Origin: Augochlora pura
Lineage: Eukaryota > Arthropoda > Insecta > Hymenoptera > Halictidae
NCBI RefSeq assembly: GCF_028453695.1
Contig: NC_135782.1
Span: 18,780,190-18,844,189, forward strand
Reading direction: 5' to 3'
DNA length: 64,000 bases
Shown here: positions 13,099 to 24,045 of the stretch, piece after piece
How the letters are laid out: each line of letters opens with the position of its first letter
Numbering within the stretch: the first letter of the stretch is position 1
Position numbers and translations under genes: made by a program
Notes under the pieces: model-generated
Told to the model about the DNA's origin: nothing
What the model saw: only the letters and a program-made list of their open reading frames with translations
Databases searched by the model: none

Positions 13099-14140
13099 CG
13101 GAATTTTCTAGCCAGAATTTTCCAGTCAGAAGAATTTAGTCTGAATATTCTGAATGCAATTTTCCAGTCAGGATTTTCCAGGCAGAATTTTCTAATCAGG
13201 ATTTTCCAATCAGAAGACTTTAGTCTGAATATTCTGAACGCAATTTTCCAGGCAGAATTTTCTAATCAGGATTTTCCAGTCAGAAGACTTTAGTCTAAAT
13301 ATTCTGAATGCAATTTTCCAGTCAGAAGACTTTAGTCTGAATATTCTGAACGCAATTTTCCAGGCAGAATTTTCTAATTAGGATTTTCCAGTCAGAAGAC
13401 TTTAGTCTGACTATTCTGAACGCAATTTTCCAGGCAGAATTTTCTAATCAGGATTTTCCAGTCAGAAGACTTTAGTCTGACTATTCTGAACGCAATTTTC
13501 AGGCAGAATTTTCTAAACAGAATTTTCCAGTCAGAAGATTTTAGTCTAAATATTCTGAATGCAATTTTCCAGTCAGAAGACTTTAGTCTGAATATTCTGA
13601 ACGCAATTTTCCAGGCGGATTTTGCGAAACAGAATTTTCCAATCAGAAGACTTTAGTCTGAATATTCTGAACGCAATTTTCCAGTCAGGATTTTCCAGGC
13701 AGAATTTTCTAATCAGGATTTTCCAGTCAGAAGACTTTAGTCAGAATATTCTGAACGCAGTTTTCCAGGCAGAATTTTCTAATCAGGATTTTCCAGTCAG
13801 AAGACTTTAGTCTGAATAGTCTTAATGCAATTTTCCAGTCAGGATTTTCCAGGCAGAATTTTCTAAACAGGATTTTCTAGTCAGAAGACTTTAGTCTGAA
13901 TATTCTGAACGCAATTTTCCAGGCAGAATTTTCTAATCAGAATTTTCCATTCAGAAGACTTTATTCTGAGTATTCTGAACGCAATTTTCCAGGCAGAATT
14001 TTCTAAACAGAATTTTCCAATCAGAAAACTTTAGTCGGAATATTCTGAACGCAATTTTCCAGTTAGGATTTTCCAGTCAGAACTTGCTAATCAGGATTTT
14101 CCATTCAGAAGTTTTTATTCAGAATTTTCCCATCGGAATC
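13099..14140. repeat. 70-bp higher-order minisatellite (5 x 14 bp)
   Basis: About 15 units of 70 bp span roughly 1.04 kb. Each 70-mer divides into five 14-mers that resemble one another, for example CAGAATTTTCTAAT, CAGGATTTTCCAGT and CAGAAGACTTTAGT. An ancestral 14-mer close to CAGAATTTTCCAGT, amplified to a pentamer that was then amplified again, explains this. Some units lack one or two 14-mers and the edges are more diverged. Because 70 is not a multiple of three, the recurring peptide-like frames shift every unit and are not genes. Confidence 0.95.
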
Positions 14141-17100
14141 AGCGTAACACTTAAAAAGCAAAACGTCACAAAAACGAGCCGGTAATTGGGAGCTGTCCGC
14201 GGAAAAATGGCTCGCCAAACGCATAATGAAATCGTTAGCAGCTCAGCGGGCGGATGTTCGACGAGGTTGAATAGGCACGGGATCCATTGAATACGGTTTT
14301 ATTCGGCCGTTCGTTATTCTTCATCGATCATTGTTCGACAAGTTCCAATTCTTAATTGAGAACGTTCGGGGACCGTAGGAAAATTGATGATTTCTCTCGA
14401 CAACACACGGCCAGCGGACATCATCTTTTGTGGCATCTCCGGTTGGGAAGTTTTCGGGGAACCACCGAGCATTATATTCGGTGATAAAGAGGACGTTAAC
14501 TAATTATCAAAGTGTCGGGGATTACGGTGCCTTCGACGCGGAAAGTCGTGGAACCGTTAAGTATCGCGGTCGTTCCCGCGAAATTTTCATTCGGCGCTGC
14601 ACGTTTCCGGCGTCGCGACTGTTTAATCTTCTTAACGGCGGCAACTTTTCGTCCGTCCACTTTGTTCGACAGGGATCCCGCGTCAAAGACACCGGGCAAC
14701 GAAAGGGGGAAAGAGCATTACCCGAACTTCTGAACTCGGTTTCCAGGCCTGAGCCGATGTAATTGGTTATTAGACGTCGACCGGTGGTATTGATCACGGA
14801 TACGGGGCATAATTATCGTGTGCCTCTCGTAAAGATCATTGATCGCGAATTCAGGCGGGCCCCCGGCAGCCGCCACACATTCAACGAAATATATAACGAG
14901 CGGCGCCATTCAGCTGTAGAATATCATAGAAAGTAATCCTTTATGCGATCCGGAAACGATCAAAGACCAGTTTTACGTTCGCCAGCAATCGGAGCGCGTT
15001 TCACGGATCCGCTAACGTTGCCAGTTTGTTCGTCGTTTTACGTCCAACGAGTCTCAGAGTCTAGAGTGTTTCGTTCCACGCAATCGCTCAATAATTGTGC
15101 CACGGTGACTCGTACAATTTCTCTAAACAATCCCAGCAATGAAACAAGTACGGTGGATTAATAATCCGTGGTCGCGGGCCTCGTTGAAGGATCGCCGGTG
15201 TCTCGCAGGGACGGGTCTCGATCGGTACACCATGGAATTACATTGGAAACGGAATCCGAAGAAATACGGCGTCGATAAAACGAAACTCGAAAGGAAAATA
15301 CGACGCCCGGAGGAAGCCATCGTTCACGGGGGAGACAATTTCGAAGGCGATCCCATCTCATTCTCGCGAACAGCGCTAGAGGATACTTCGAATCGGCGAA
15401 TGCGTCGTTTAACACGCCGGGGCCCGCGTTTATTCCCAGAAAAATGAATTTATATCCCTCGGCTCTGCACCGACGCGCACAACCACCTCTACTCTTCCCC
15501 CCCACCCCTCGTTTCATTTGTCTCGCGGGAGGCTGGGTGGACGGAGGGGTGGAGCCCGGGCTTCAAGAGTTGATAAATGCGAGGCCCCCTCCGAAACTCA
15601 TCCTACCGATTGCGTCTCGCGGCTCTCGCGTGCGACGAAACACCGGCCGGGACGCTTTGTTTCCGTCCGCGAGCGTTTCGAGAAACTTGATGGACGGAAA
15701 AAGAACAGGAAACGAAAGAGAAACGGGCAGAAATTCTCTGCGCCGGGTCGCGATAAACGGCGCCCCGCTACACGAGAAAAACGAAACCCGTGCTAGCCGC
15801 GTCCCGCGGACCCGTGTGTGCGCGCCTCTCGCGAAAAATCACGAGCCGGCGTGCGGCATTGTTCAACCGCCCCCCCCTCTCTCGTGCATCCTCTCGTGAA
15901 TTATTCCTGGCCCGGTTAGACGCTCCCTTTAATTTCTGATTCGCTGCCAGTCGGCCCATCAATCTTGATCGCGCTGCTCTGCCGTGGACCAACAACGTCT
16001 GCTCCCATTGTTTCTTCGCTGTTCTTTGGATTCCGCTGGAAATCGCGTCAAAGCGCGCGGAAGGCCTTGTGGACTGCAATCTTGCGACGATTTCGGTTGT
16101 GCTAGAAGCTACTGATAAGACGACAGTGTTTTTGGAACACTAGTTGTAGTAAAAGACACACTTGTTAAACAAGCTTTTGGGGAAAGTGTACCTAACAGCG
16201 GATGAGGATAGAGCTAATATTGGAACTTGAATCTCAGACTAAAAGACAATTTTGTAATTTGACCTTTCGTATAAATCGCCTCCCAAAAATACAAGACGGG
16301 GAACAGTGCAGAATTACAGTTGCCAAGTAATTGATGCGTTTCCAAAAACTGATGTCGAAATTGGTGGAAATACGGGAAACACTCGAGGCACAAGGTCCAA
16401 AGTTAGCTGAAGAGAACGCCGCAACTGGGACATGTCCGAGACTTTATAAAAGGTCAAAGTTTCCCGGAACCCATTTACAAAAGCAAGCTATAAGGGCAGA
16501 TGAATTTATTAGCTCGAAAGTTAAATCATAGTTAACCGAATCCAGCGTGAACTTTTCGGAAAGTTCATTCATTATTTTGTAAATATAAAATACGAGGTAC
16601 ATATTTTGGTTCAGGAGGACAGGTAAATCCTCAACGTTTCAGCGTTCTTTTACATGTTTACGAGCAAATGAAAAATGTTATGGGGTCGGTGGCTGCCAGG
16701 GCTAAAAGGCGAAGAAGCTTGGCCGAACAATCGGCGCCGATTACAATGAAATCCGAGATATTCGCGAGCCGTGTCAGGGCACGATTAATTAGTCGAGCCG
16801 CAGGGAAAAACACGGAATTAGTTGAATCGTTCCCCGGTCGGGGAAATTGCGGTGCAGCACTTGTTTACGTTTGTTTGCCAGCCGGGCAACTTCGAGCAGG
16901 AAGTTACTCGGATTCCGAGCCTCTTCTTTTACTCTGCCTCCCTCTCCTTCACTCTTCCAACCCCTCCCCCCCTTACCGCCCCGCACCTTTTTTTCGTCGG
17001 TTTCTTAATAACGAACCAGCCGCGAGCCGAAGCGGAATTTCAACGAAGGGCCGGAAGTGTTTTTCAATGACTCGCGAAACTTTTCCAGCGGGGTAAGACG

Positions 17101-17737
17101 TCAGTTTTCCAACGGGCCAAATGGAACAGTAATAGAACGGCAGTTTCATCGGAACGAGTTGAAAGCTCGCGTGAAGGATCCACGTAAGCCCCGGCCTAGG
17201 AAAGCTCTCGTTCAAACTTCCGGCGGAGTTCCACGAGCGTCGCAGAAATTGAACCCCCCCGGAGTGTGTCTCGTGGAACGTCTCGCAATCATTTTCGGCG
17301 GATCCGACCGAGAGAACGATCAACCCTTGATATGTGAGGATAACATAGTTCGCCGGGCGAGTTCCGGGTGAAGTAATAACGATCCCCTTGTCCCTAAGTG
17401 AATGTCGCCCGCTTTCGTTCTGCCACGGTGAAACCCCTCGGACCAACGTTCACCGGGAACTATGACACTTTCACGGGGCAAACTGGCCGAACCCATCCAC
17501 GCGATATTTTCGACCTTTTCACCGTTCGACTCGAGATTTCCTCCATCGATATTCCTGTTCATCTCCTCCCGAAAAAACACACCGCGATACAGGCTACTCT
17601 TTTATATTTCTATTCGCCGTATACACTTTGAAAATTCGTTGATAGAAACTGACAATGTAAATGATAAAGGAGTAAACGGATGAGGAGGAAACTCCTCCTA
17701 GAATTACTATTTAGAATAGCTATAAAAAAAGAAACTT
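14141..17737. other. Unique GC-rich stretch, no gene seen
   Basis: Mostly GC-rich, with several 90-157 codon frames open on both strands over the same bases (14430-14800, 15120-16080, 16670-17450), the pattern expected of GC-rich non-coding DNA. A 66-codon frame at 16331-16531 starts at TTG and has no recognisable domain. Confidence 0.5.
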
Positions 17738-19283
17738 TTAGCGAAATTAGAGCAGCTCAAATATAGAGCGATTTTTGAGCTTCCCTCTTGATAACCACGT
17801 TAGTTTTCGCCGCAAAAAAAATTATTACAACTTCTCAGGGTAGCTCGAAGTGGAGAAATTATTTGGCCGAAGATTGCTCGCCTAGAAATATAGAAGCGAT
17901 AAAAATAGCTTAGGGCATTCGAAAGAGTGGAATTTCCCCTTTAAAATGAGCCTAGGCTGACCGCTGTGCGATTATTTTGAGCGAAATTAGAGCAGCTCAA
18001 AGATAGAGCGACTTTTGAGCCTGCCATGTCCAGCCCTTGGCTGCTCTAAAATGGATGAGGCCACAAAATCTGCGATAACTCGGCTAAAAAAAATCGTAGA
18101 TCACTCCGGTTTGGGGCGTTGGAAAGGTGAAATCTCCCTCTTGACAACCATGGTAGTTTTAGCCGCGAAAAAAATTGTTACAACTTTCCAGGGAAGCTCG
18201 AAGTCGAGAAATTATTTGGCCGAAGATTGCTCGCCTAAAAATATAGAAACGATAAAAATAGCTTAGGGCGTTTGAAAGAGGGGTCTTTCCCCTTTAAAAT
18301 GAGCCTAGGCTGACCTCCGCGCGATTATTTTGAGAGAAATTAGAGCAGCTCAGAGATAGAGCGATTTTTGAGCCATGTCCAGCCCTTGGCTGCTCTAAAA
18401 TGGATGAGGCCACAAAATCTGCGATAACTCGACTAAAAAAAATCGTAGATCACTTCTGTTTGATACGTTTTAAAGCTGAAGCGCCCCTCTTGATAACCGT
18501 GGTAGTTTTCGCCGCGAAAAAAATTATTACATCTCCTCACGGAAGCTAGAATTTGAGCAATTTTGAGGCTCAAGATTGCTCGCCTAAAAATATAGAAACG
18601 ATAAAAATAGCTTAGGGCGTTTGAAAGAGGGGAATTTCCCCTTTAAAATGAGCCTAAGCTGACCTCCGTGCGCTTATTTTTAACGAAATTATATCAGCTC
18701 AAATATAGAGCGATTTTTGAGCCTGCCAAGTCCAGCCCTTGGCTGCTCTAAAATGGATGAGGCCACAAAATCTGCGATAACTCGGCTAAAAAAATCGTAG
18801 ATCACTTCCGTTTGAAGCGTTTTAAAGCTGAATCTTCCCCCTTGATAACCACGTTAGTTTCCGCCGCGAAAACAATTATTACAATTTCTCAGGGAAGATC
18901 GAAGTCGAGAAATTATTTGGCCAAAGATTGCTCGCCTAGAAATATAGGAACGATAAAAATAGCTTAGGGCGTTCGAAAGAGGGGAATTTCCCCTTTAAAA
19001 CGAGCCTAGGCTGACCTCCGCGCGATTATTTTGAGCGAAATTAGAGCAGCTCAGAGATAGAGCGATTTTTGAGCTTGCCATGTCCAGCCCCTGGCTGCTC
19101 TAAAATGAATAAGGCCACAAAATCTGCGATAACTGGACTAAAAAAAATCGTAGGTCACTTCTGTTTGATGCGTTTTAAAGCTGAAGCTTCCCTCTTGATA
19201 ACCATGTTAGTTTTCACAGCGAAAAAAATTATTACATCTCCTCACGGAAGCTAGAATTTGAGTAATTTTGAGGCCGAGGTTCG
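17738..19283 (+). repeat. ~350-bp satellite array
   Basis: Head-to-tail monomers start near 18017, 18370, 18719 and 19071, steps of 349-353 bp. They are preceded by a monomer with an internal deletion (17738-18016, where GAGCGATTTTTGAGC joins directly to TTCCCTCTTGATAACC) and end in a truncated, diverged monomer. Conserved blocks are as in the 3.3-kb copies. The near-palindrome GGGGAATTTCCCC is intact at 18629-18641 and 18981-18993 and altered in the other monomers. Divergence between monomers suggests an old array without recent homogenisation. Confidence 0.93.
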
Positions 19284-19421
19284 CTTGCCTGGATTCGAAT
19301 AAAAGCCTATGTTGCCACAGAGATGATTCTACCAGCGATAAATTAAAATAAAATTCAATAATAAATGAGGAAGGAAAACAATTCTCTAGCAAAGAAACGC
19401 AACCACTACTGGGACCGATAC

Positions 19422-19480
19422 CCAGTCCCAGAAGCATCGGGACTGGTGCATTACGATATTCAATATCCGACATCGTAATG
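19422..19480. other. Twin adjacent stem-loops
   Basis: CCAGTCCC (19422-19429) pairs perfectly with GGGACTGG (19439-19446) across a 9-nt loop. Two bases later CATTACGAT (19449-19457) pairs perfectly with ATCGTAATG (19472-19480) across a 14-nt loop. The pair is not part of any repeat found in the window. It could be a structured RNA or chance; there is no promoter or terminator evidence. Confidence 0.55.
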
Positions 19481-21479
19481 GCGGTCAAAGTTCCGTTTCG
19501 TGACCCTGTACCGTCGAGAAATTTGCATGTATATCACGATTTAGCAGCCGAGAGACGCCGCGGACTCGAGGCAAGGCCGTGGCGAGACGAGGCGATCGGC
19601 CACGGGGAATTGTTCTGCAATAGAGAGATACCGGTGCGCCGGGAATTCCCGATCCTCTCTCGGCCAAGCGGTCCGTTTCTCAAATTATCAGCCGTCTTTC
19701 CGTTGCTCGACTATCGCCTGGACCAATTACCGCCGGCCAGCCCGGGGATCCCGTTTCTCGATCGATTCTCAAACTTCGGGACTTCCCGTCCGGATCCCGA
19801 AAGTACTCCGTATTTGTATTGTAAATGCGACCCGAGCCCTGCGCGCCTCATTGATTAACAATGAGACCTCGCTGGAATCCTACGGCGATCTCGCGAAAAT
19901 CCTTGGGGATGGTCGGAGAGATTTTTTATTACGGCGAGCTGGGTCTACTTCCGCGGAAGTGCCTCGGAAAATGAGGATCTCTTATGAAATAGGACAATTT
20001 TACTGTGGCATTTATTGTTATATTTAATATCAAGTAGCAAAAGAATTCTTTCAATCAAAAATTGCATAATCATCGAGTGGACACATCGACTAGAGTATTC
20101 GTACTCGAAGGTGGAAGAGGAAAAAGGTTAAAACCTTGGCTCACCTTAGGTTCCTGGTATGCCGGGGTCCCCCCGTGTTCTCTCGGCGATCTTTTCAGCT
20201 AAAAATTCTGCACCGCGAAGCTGTCCGAGCGTATCGATATCGTGGCTGGGGTCGTGGCCCATACATTTTGTTGCCGCCAGAGCTGAACCACGACGCTCGT
20301 AGATCCCATTCTCTACATGTCACGGCGACACGAGACGAAGGATCAACCGGCCGGAAATGAGAGAGACAAACAGGAAAAAAAACCACTCTTCTATCAAGTC
20401 GAACGCGAGAGATACCTGTGGAACGTTCGTCCCCGTATCGTGGGGACGATGTTACAGGGTATCTTCTTTCAGGTCGCCTCTGCCGGGCATGTGAATATAG
20501 TTTCCCGAGAAAAATATCCATCGACTGTTTCTTACTCCAATACACCGTAGTTTATTTATTTAAATTATTATATCTGCAATAACGTGACAAGAGGATTTAC
20601 TAGAAATTGTCAGAGTAGTAGAAACCATTTTGTAACGAAATTAATTAAAAAAATTAAATATGACTGACGAAGGATTTCGAGAAAGAAAGAAAGACGACTA
20701 TTGATCAAAAGATTATTCAAGCTATTTTCTTTAATATACTTTCTTTATATACTTTGGAATCCAGAAACGATTCCCGGCTGAGAAACGTCCCCCTAATCCA
20801 ATCAAAGAGATTGAAGTCAAAGAAGACGAATGGGGGAGCCGGGATGGTAATCAGATTTTAAGAAGATCGCGAGAGGAATGCCGACACGTAATTGTCACTT
20901 AACCTTGAACGATTAAGGCTGATTAAGTCCGACTCGCGCCGGTAAAGGGAGCAAGGGAAATATAATTAGCAGCCGTGCAGGAGAACTCTCTCGCATTGTC
21001 AGATCCAACGAATTGATCTACATCGAGCAATAAGACTGGTCCTGAACCTTGGCCCCGCTACCATTACGTATTTAACCGTAATGCCGCGATGACGCTCGCA
21101 ATACTAATTGCCGTCCACTGACGCAACCGGCGCGCCTCGTGCTGTAGGATGTCCGCGGTGACATCGTTATTCGATTAATTAAAGGCACACCGATTCAATT
21201 AATTAACAAGCTTCGAACGTAATAATCGCGATGGGGTCGACGTTTTGCGAATTGAAAACAAACGACGCAATAGATGCTACTTGGTAGCTCTTTGAACTCT
21301 TTGGAGACTTAAGAACAAGACTTTATGGTGATTGGAAGGAGTTTAGAAAAGAGGATTGGACTGAGCAGCACTTTTTGGATCAGCTATAAGAGATCACACA
21401 TCTGCTGGTCTTTGATATCAAGTCTTCTGAGATCTGTTCCAGTTTCTAGGTTTTCCCTATCCTCTAGGATCAGACCCTC

Positions 21480-21650
21480 TATCCATAAAGATATTCCAGA
21501 CCCTCTATTCTCAGAAATCAGTTGCTCGCCTCATCTTCCCTATTCTCTGCCATCATCCCTACCATATACTCCCTTTATCCTCCAACGTACCCTCTACCCT
21601 TTAAGATCCCTTGGACCAAGCATCCTCTAAGATCCCCTAGACGGCGAGGC
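21480..21650. repeat. Degenerate pyrimidine-rich repeat
   Basis: Variants of ACCCTCTA and CTCTAAGATCCC recur. The period is irregular, so this is probably a decayed short repeat. Confidence 0.35.
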
Positions 21651-21842
21651 ACCCTTCGCCCAGTCCACGGCTCGCTGGAAGTGCAAACGAACGGCGTTTT
21701 TAATGAAAGATCCGTCTCCCCCAAGCGATCATCGTTTATTCCATATGAACTCATTGTCGAACTCCGGTGATCTCGACGTTTGCTCGCGGGACGGTAACGG
21801 GGAGGGGAGGGGGGAGAGTATCGAAGCGCGTAGCCGGGCGTT

Positions 21843-21872
21843 CACGTGCGCCTGCACGTGAATGTGCAGGTG
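21843..21872. promoter_or_regulatory. E-box cluster with inverted repeat
   Basis: Two CACGTG motifs (21843-21848, 21855-21860) and one CAGGTG (21867-21872) fall within 30 bp. CCTGCAC (21851-21857) and GTGCAGG (21864-21870) form an inverted repeat. CACGTG and CAGGTG are canonical bHLH-type motifs. Function is inferred from density only. Confidence 0.3.
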
Positions 21873-21934
21873 CAGGTCGTGTCTAATGCAGTGAAGCGAG
21901 GACTGCGGGGAGTTGCGAGAGACAGCGGAATTGC

Positions 21935-21959
21935 GGGGGGTGGGGTGAGCGGGAACGGG
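21935..21959 (+). other. G-quadruplex motif
   Basis: Four G runs of 6, 4, 3 and 3 bases separated by loops of 1, 5 and 3 bases fit the G3+N1-7 pattern on the plus strand. Confidence 0.5.
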
Positions 21960-22263
21960 TACGTGGGACAAGGGACCGCCGGTCGTCCTGCAGTTAGGTG
22001 GCTTCTCCCTGTCGATGGGTATTGTCGGTGCATTGACTTATCGACCAGGGTCGGAAGCACGGGGCTCTGTCCTACGATGGATTGCGGTTACGTCTGTTGT
22101 TCCGGTAACGAGGCTCTCTCCTCCCTCCTCGCGTTCGCTACCCTCGAATCCCCCACCATCGCCCGCACCGCCACCCCCACCCTCGGCCAGCCCCCTCAGC
22201 CACCCTCTGGCACATACTCGAACAGCGAAGCTTGTCCGTCTTTGTCGTCGTAGCCCGTCTGCC

Positions 22264-22302
22264 GGGGTTCGAATGCACGTCATTACCTGTCAACGCCGGG
22301 AT
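22264..22302 (+). repeat. Short diverged direct duplication, copy 1
   Basis: Shares GCACGTCATTACCTG and the following TCAACGC with 23130-23170, in the same orientation about 870 bp apart. The copies bracket the TTAA element at 22608-22845. Read on the minus strand, both contain CAGGTAATGA, which resembles a splice donor. Confidence 0.45.
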
Positions 22303-22607
22303 GCCGCCGATGTCTCTGATAAGGAGCAGCGGAGGCGGAGAAAACTCGAGGGTCTTCTCGAGACACGTCGATCCCTAGATCCCCCGTCGGATGACGAGCG
22401 CCGTTCTCCAATTTGCGGCGTGTCCGCTGCCCGGCCCTGCGCGCTACGATCCACGGAATTTCGTTCGCCTGTCTCGATGGCTCTTCCATCTCTATCGCCC
22501 ACTATCGCCACCGGTGTTGTTACATTTTCCCAGACCCTTCGCGGCGCTCTTAACACTTGACCTTTGAGTGACCTATCTCAAACTTGCCAACGGACTACCT
22601 CGGTATT

Positions 22608-22845
22608 TTAACCCTTTGCGGACGGCGGTGTTCGACGGGCGAGCGTCGCTGTGGACGACGGGTATTGGAGCGCGCAGTATTTTGGGCGGATATATCCGCC
22701 AGCCGTCCGCGACGGTAAACACGCTTGGGCGGATATATCCGCCAGTCGTCCGCAACAGTACGCTTGTGCGGATATATCCGCCAGCCGTCCGCAACGGTAA
22801 ACACGCTTGGGCGGATATATCCGCCAGCCGTCCGCTAAGGGTTAA
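22608..22845. mobile_element. TTAA-bounded piggyBac-type MITE
   Basis: Starts TTAACCCTTTGCGGACGGC and ends with the near-exact reverse complement CCGTCCGCTAAGGGTTAA. The ends are TTAA, the target duplicated by piggyBac-superfamily transposases. At 238 bp it cannot encode a transposase. The right two-thirds is a tandem array carrying a 16-bp palindrome (separate entry). Superfamily assignment rests on the TTAA site and the CCYT-type ends. Confidence 0.8.
22682..22837. repeat. ~43-bp tandem repeat with 16-bp palindrome
   Basis: The perfect palindrome GGCGGATATATCCGCC lies at 22685-22700, 22728-22743 and 22810-22825, with a one-base variant at 22768-22783. Each copy is followed by AGCCGTCCGC or a close variant, then a spacer ending ACGCTT. 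Period is 39-43 bp. The last copy runs straight into the right end of the enclosing TTAA element. Confidence 0.93.
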
Positions 22846-23129
22846 AAATGTAGGCGTGGAAGACATTTGAAGACTATTTTGTCTGCGCTAAGGTCAGCTA
22901 TTGAGCAAGCCATATTTAATTTCCAATTATATTAAATATTTATTCGCCTCCTAATGTTACATTAAACGTCCCAAAGAACGTAGCAAATTGAAAAAGTTGC
23001 AAAACATTTCTGAATCTTTAATGTGAACAAGGTCTAGGTAGGTTAATTAGATTTTTCAGCGGAAGACGCCGTGCATCGGTGATCTAATTGTCGCGACGCG
23101 ATCCGTCTCTGTCAACCGGCACTACTTAG

Positions 23130-23170
23130 CAGGGGGTCGAACGCACGTCATTACCTGTTGTCAACGCTGG
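23130..23170 (+). repeat. Short diverged direct duplication, copy 2
   Basis: Partner of 22264-22302. Reads GCACGTCATTACCTG with a 3-base insertion before TCAACGC. Confidence 0.45.
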
Positions 23171-23521
23171 AATACGTCCAATAGATCTAAGAGGGATGGT
23201 GACGCATGCGGAGGGAAACGCCGAGAATTTCAGGAGAGATCGGCGGCCTGACAGGGCTCTGTAAATAAGACAGCACCCGGCAGATAATGGATGCCATTGG
23301 CGTATGATGGATGCGGAACTATCCGCGACGAGCTATTGCGATCTGATGCCGCGTTACATGGACCGTGATAATTTCTTGACTGATCTCTGCCTATGAAGTC
23401 GCAGCGCACCGGGCGAGGCTGTTTCCTCTGTTCTTGAAACGCTGCTACTAAATGATTGATTGTCGTTGAATCAACGGCGGGAAGGAAGACTCTACTAATC
23501 TTCGGTGAACTCGTTCTCCGA

Positions 23522-23560
23522 GTTGTACATTGTTGTACATTGTTGTACATTATTGGGTAT
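23522..23560. repeat. Short tandem repeat, TTGTACATTG
   Basis: Three near-identical 11-bp units of TTGTACATTG with one connecting base, the third altered, followed by looser relatives (TTGAACATTGTTGCATATT) to about 23600. Confidence 0.7.
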
Positions 23561-23675
23561 TGCATTCTTAGATACCGTTGAACATTGTTGCATATTTATT
23601 CCCATTATTATACATCTATTCTCACATTATTGTGATATTGATCTCAGATATTGTACATGGTTTCAGACGCTACGC

Positions 23676-23760
23676 TTGGCAAAGTTGCGTGCAGCAAAGT
23701 TACACGAGGCAACAAAGTCGTGCGCAACAATGCGAACCGCAACAAAGTGGCGGAAGAGTG
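23676..23760 (+). repeat. Degenerate ~17-bp CAACAAAGT repeat
   Basis: Variants of GCAACAAAGTTACACG recur about every 15-18 bp. The same loose unit appears at 31.56-31.88 kb, so this is a dispersed minisatellite family. Confidence 0.55.
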
Positions 23761-24009
23761 ATACGTGACGGAAGAAACAGCACGGAGAGCGGTTCGGATC
23801 ACGTAAAGTCGAGGGACAAGAGCCGGCGCATCGACGCGGCGAGGAAATTCCAGTCTCGCAAGTGTTGTCGTTCAAGCCGGTAATTGTTTTCGGAGATAGT
23901 TTGCATAATGCTTCTTCGATAATGCGTGCACACGTGCCGCGAGCGTCGAACGACCGCTGTATAATTTTAAGAGGCTACGGGGCCCGTAAAGACGCGGCTG
24001 TATCGGGCT

Positions 24010-24013
24010 TCTC

Positions 24014-24044
<31 letters not shown>
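24010..24044. repeat. (CT)n microsatellite
   Basis: CT run with one CG interruption. Confidence 0.9.

Positions 24045-24045
<1 letters not shown>

Larger units (their letters stand above)
19284..22607. other. Unique stretch, no gene seen
   Basis: Holds the twin stem-loop, pyrimidine-rich repeat, E-box cluster, G-quadruplex motif and one copy of a short duplication, all listed separately. The 181-codon frame at 22015-22560 lies in C-rich DNA and is overlapped by opposite-strand frames of 81 and 88 codons. I do not call a gene. Confidence 0.5.

Noticed and set aside
13084..13810. Frames with repeated NAIFQ and IFQSEDFS peptides
   Set aside because: Product of the 70-bp minisatellite; the period is not a multiple of three.
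16331..16531. 66-codon frame with charged, helical-looking translation
   Set aside because: TTG start, short, no recognisable family.
3578..18266. 83-codon frame preserved in two copies of the ~350-bp satellite (3578-3829 and 18015-18266)
   Set aside because: It begins at TTG, is interrupted or shifted in the other monomers, and has no domain; similarity follows from the repeat.
22265..22275. GGGGTTCGAATGC as a tRNA T-arm
   Set aside because: No D-arm, anticodon stem or acceptor stem could be fitted around it.
22015..22560. 181-codon plus-strand frame
   Set aside because: C-rich low-complexity DNA, proline/serine-rich translation, opposite-strand frames over the same bases.
22682..22837. 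CRISPR-like array (repeat-spacer look)
   Set aside because: Spacers are themselves repeats, the context is eukaryotic and the array lies inside a MITE; the 63.4-kb array is rejected for the same reasons.
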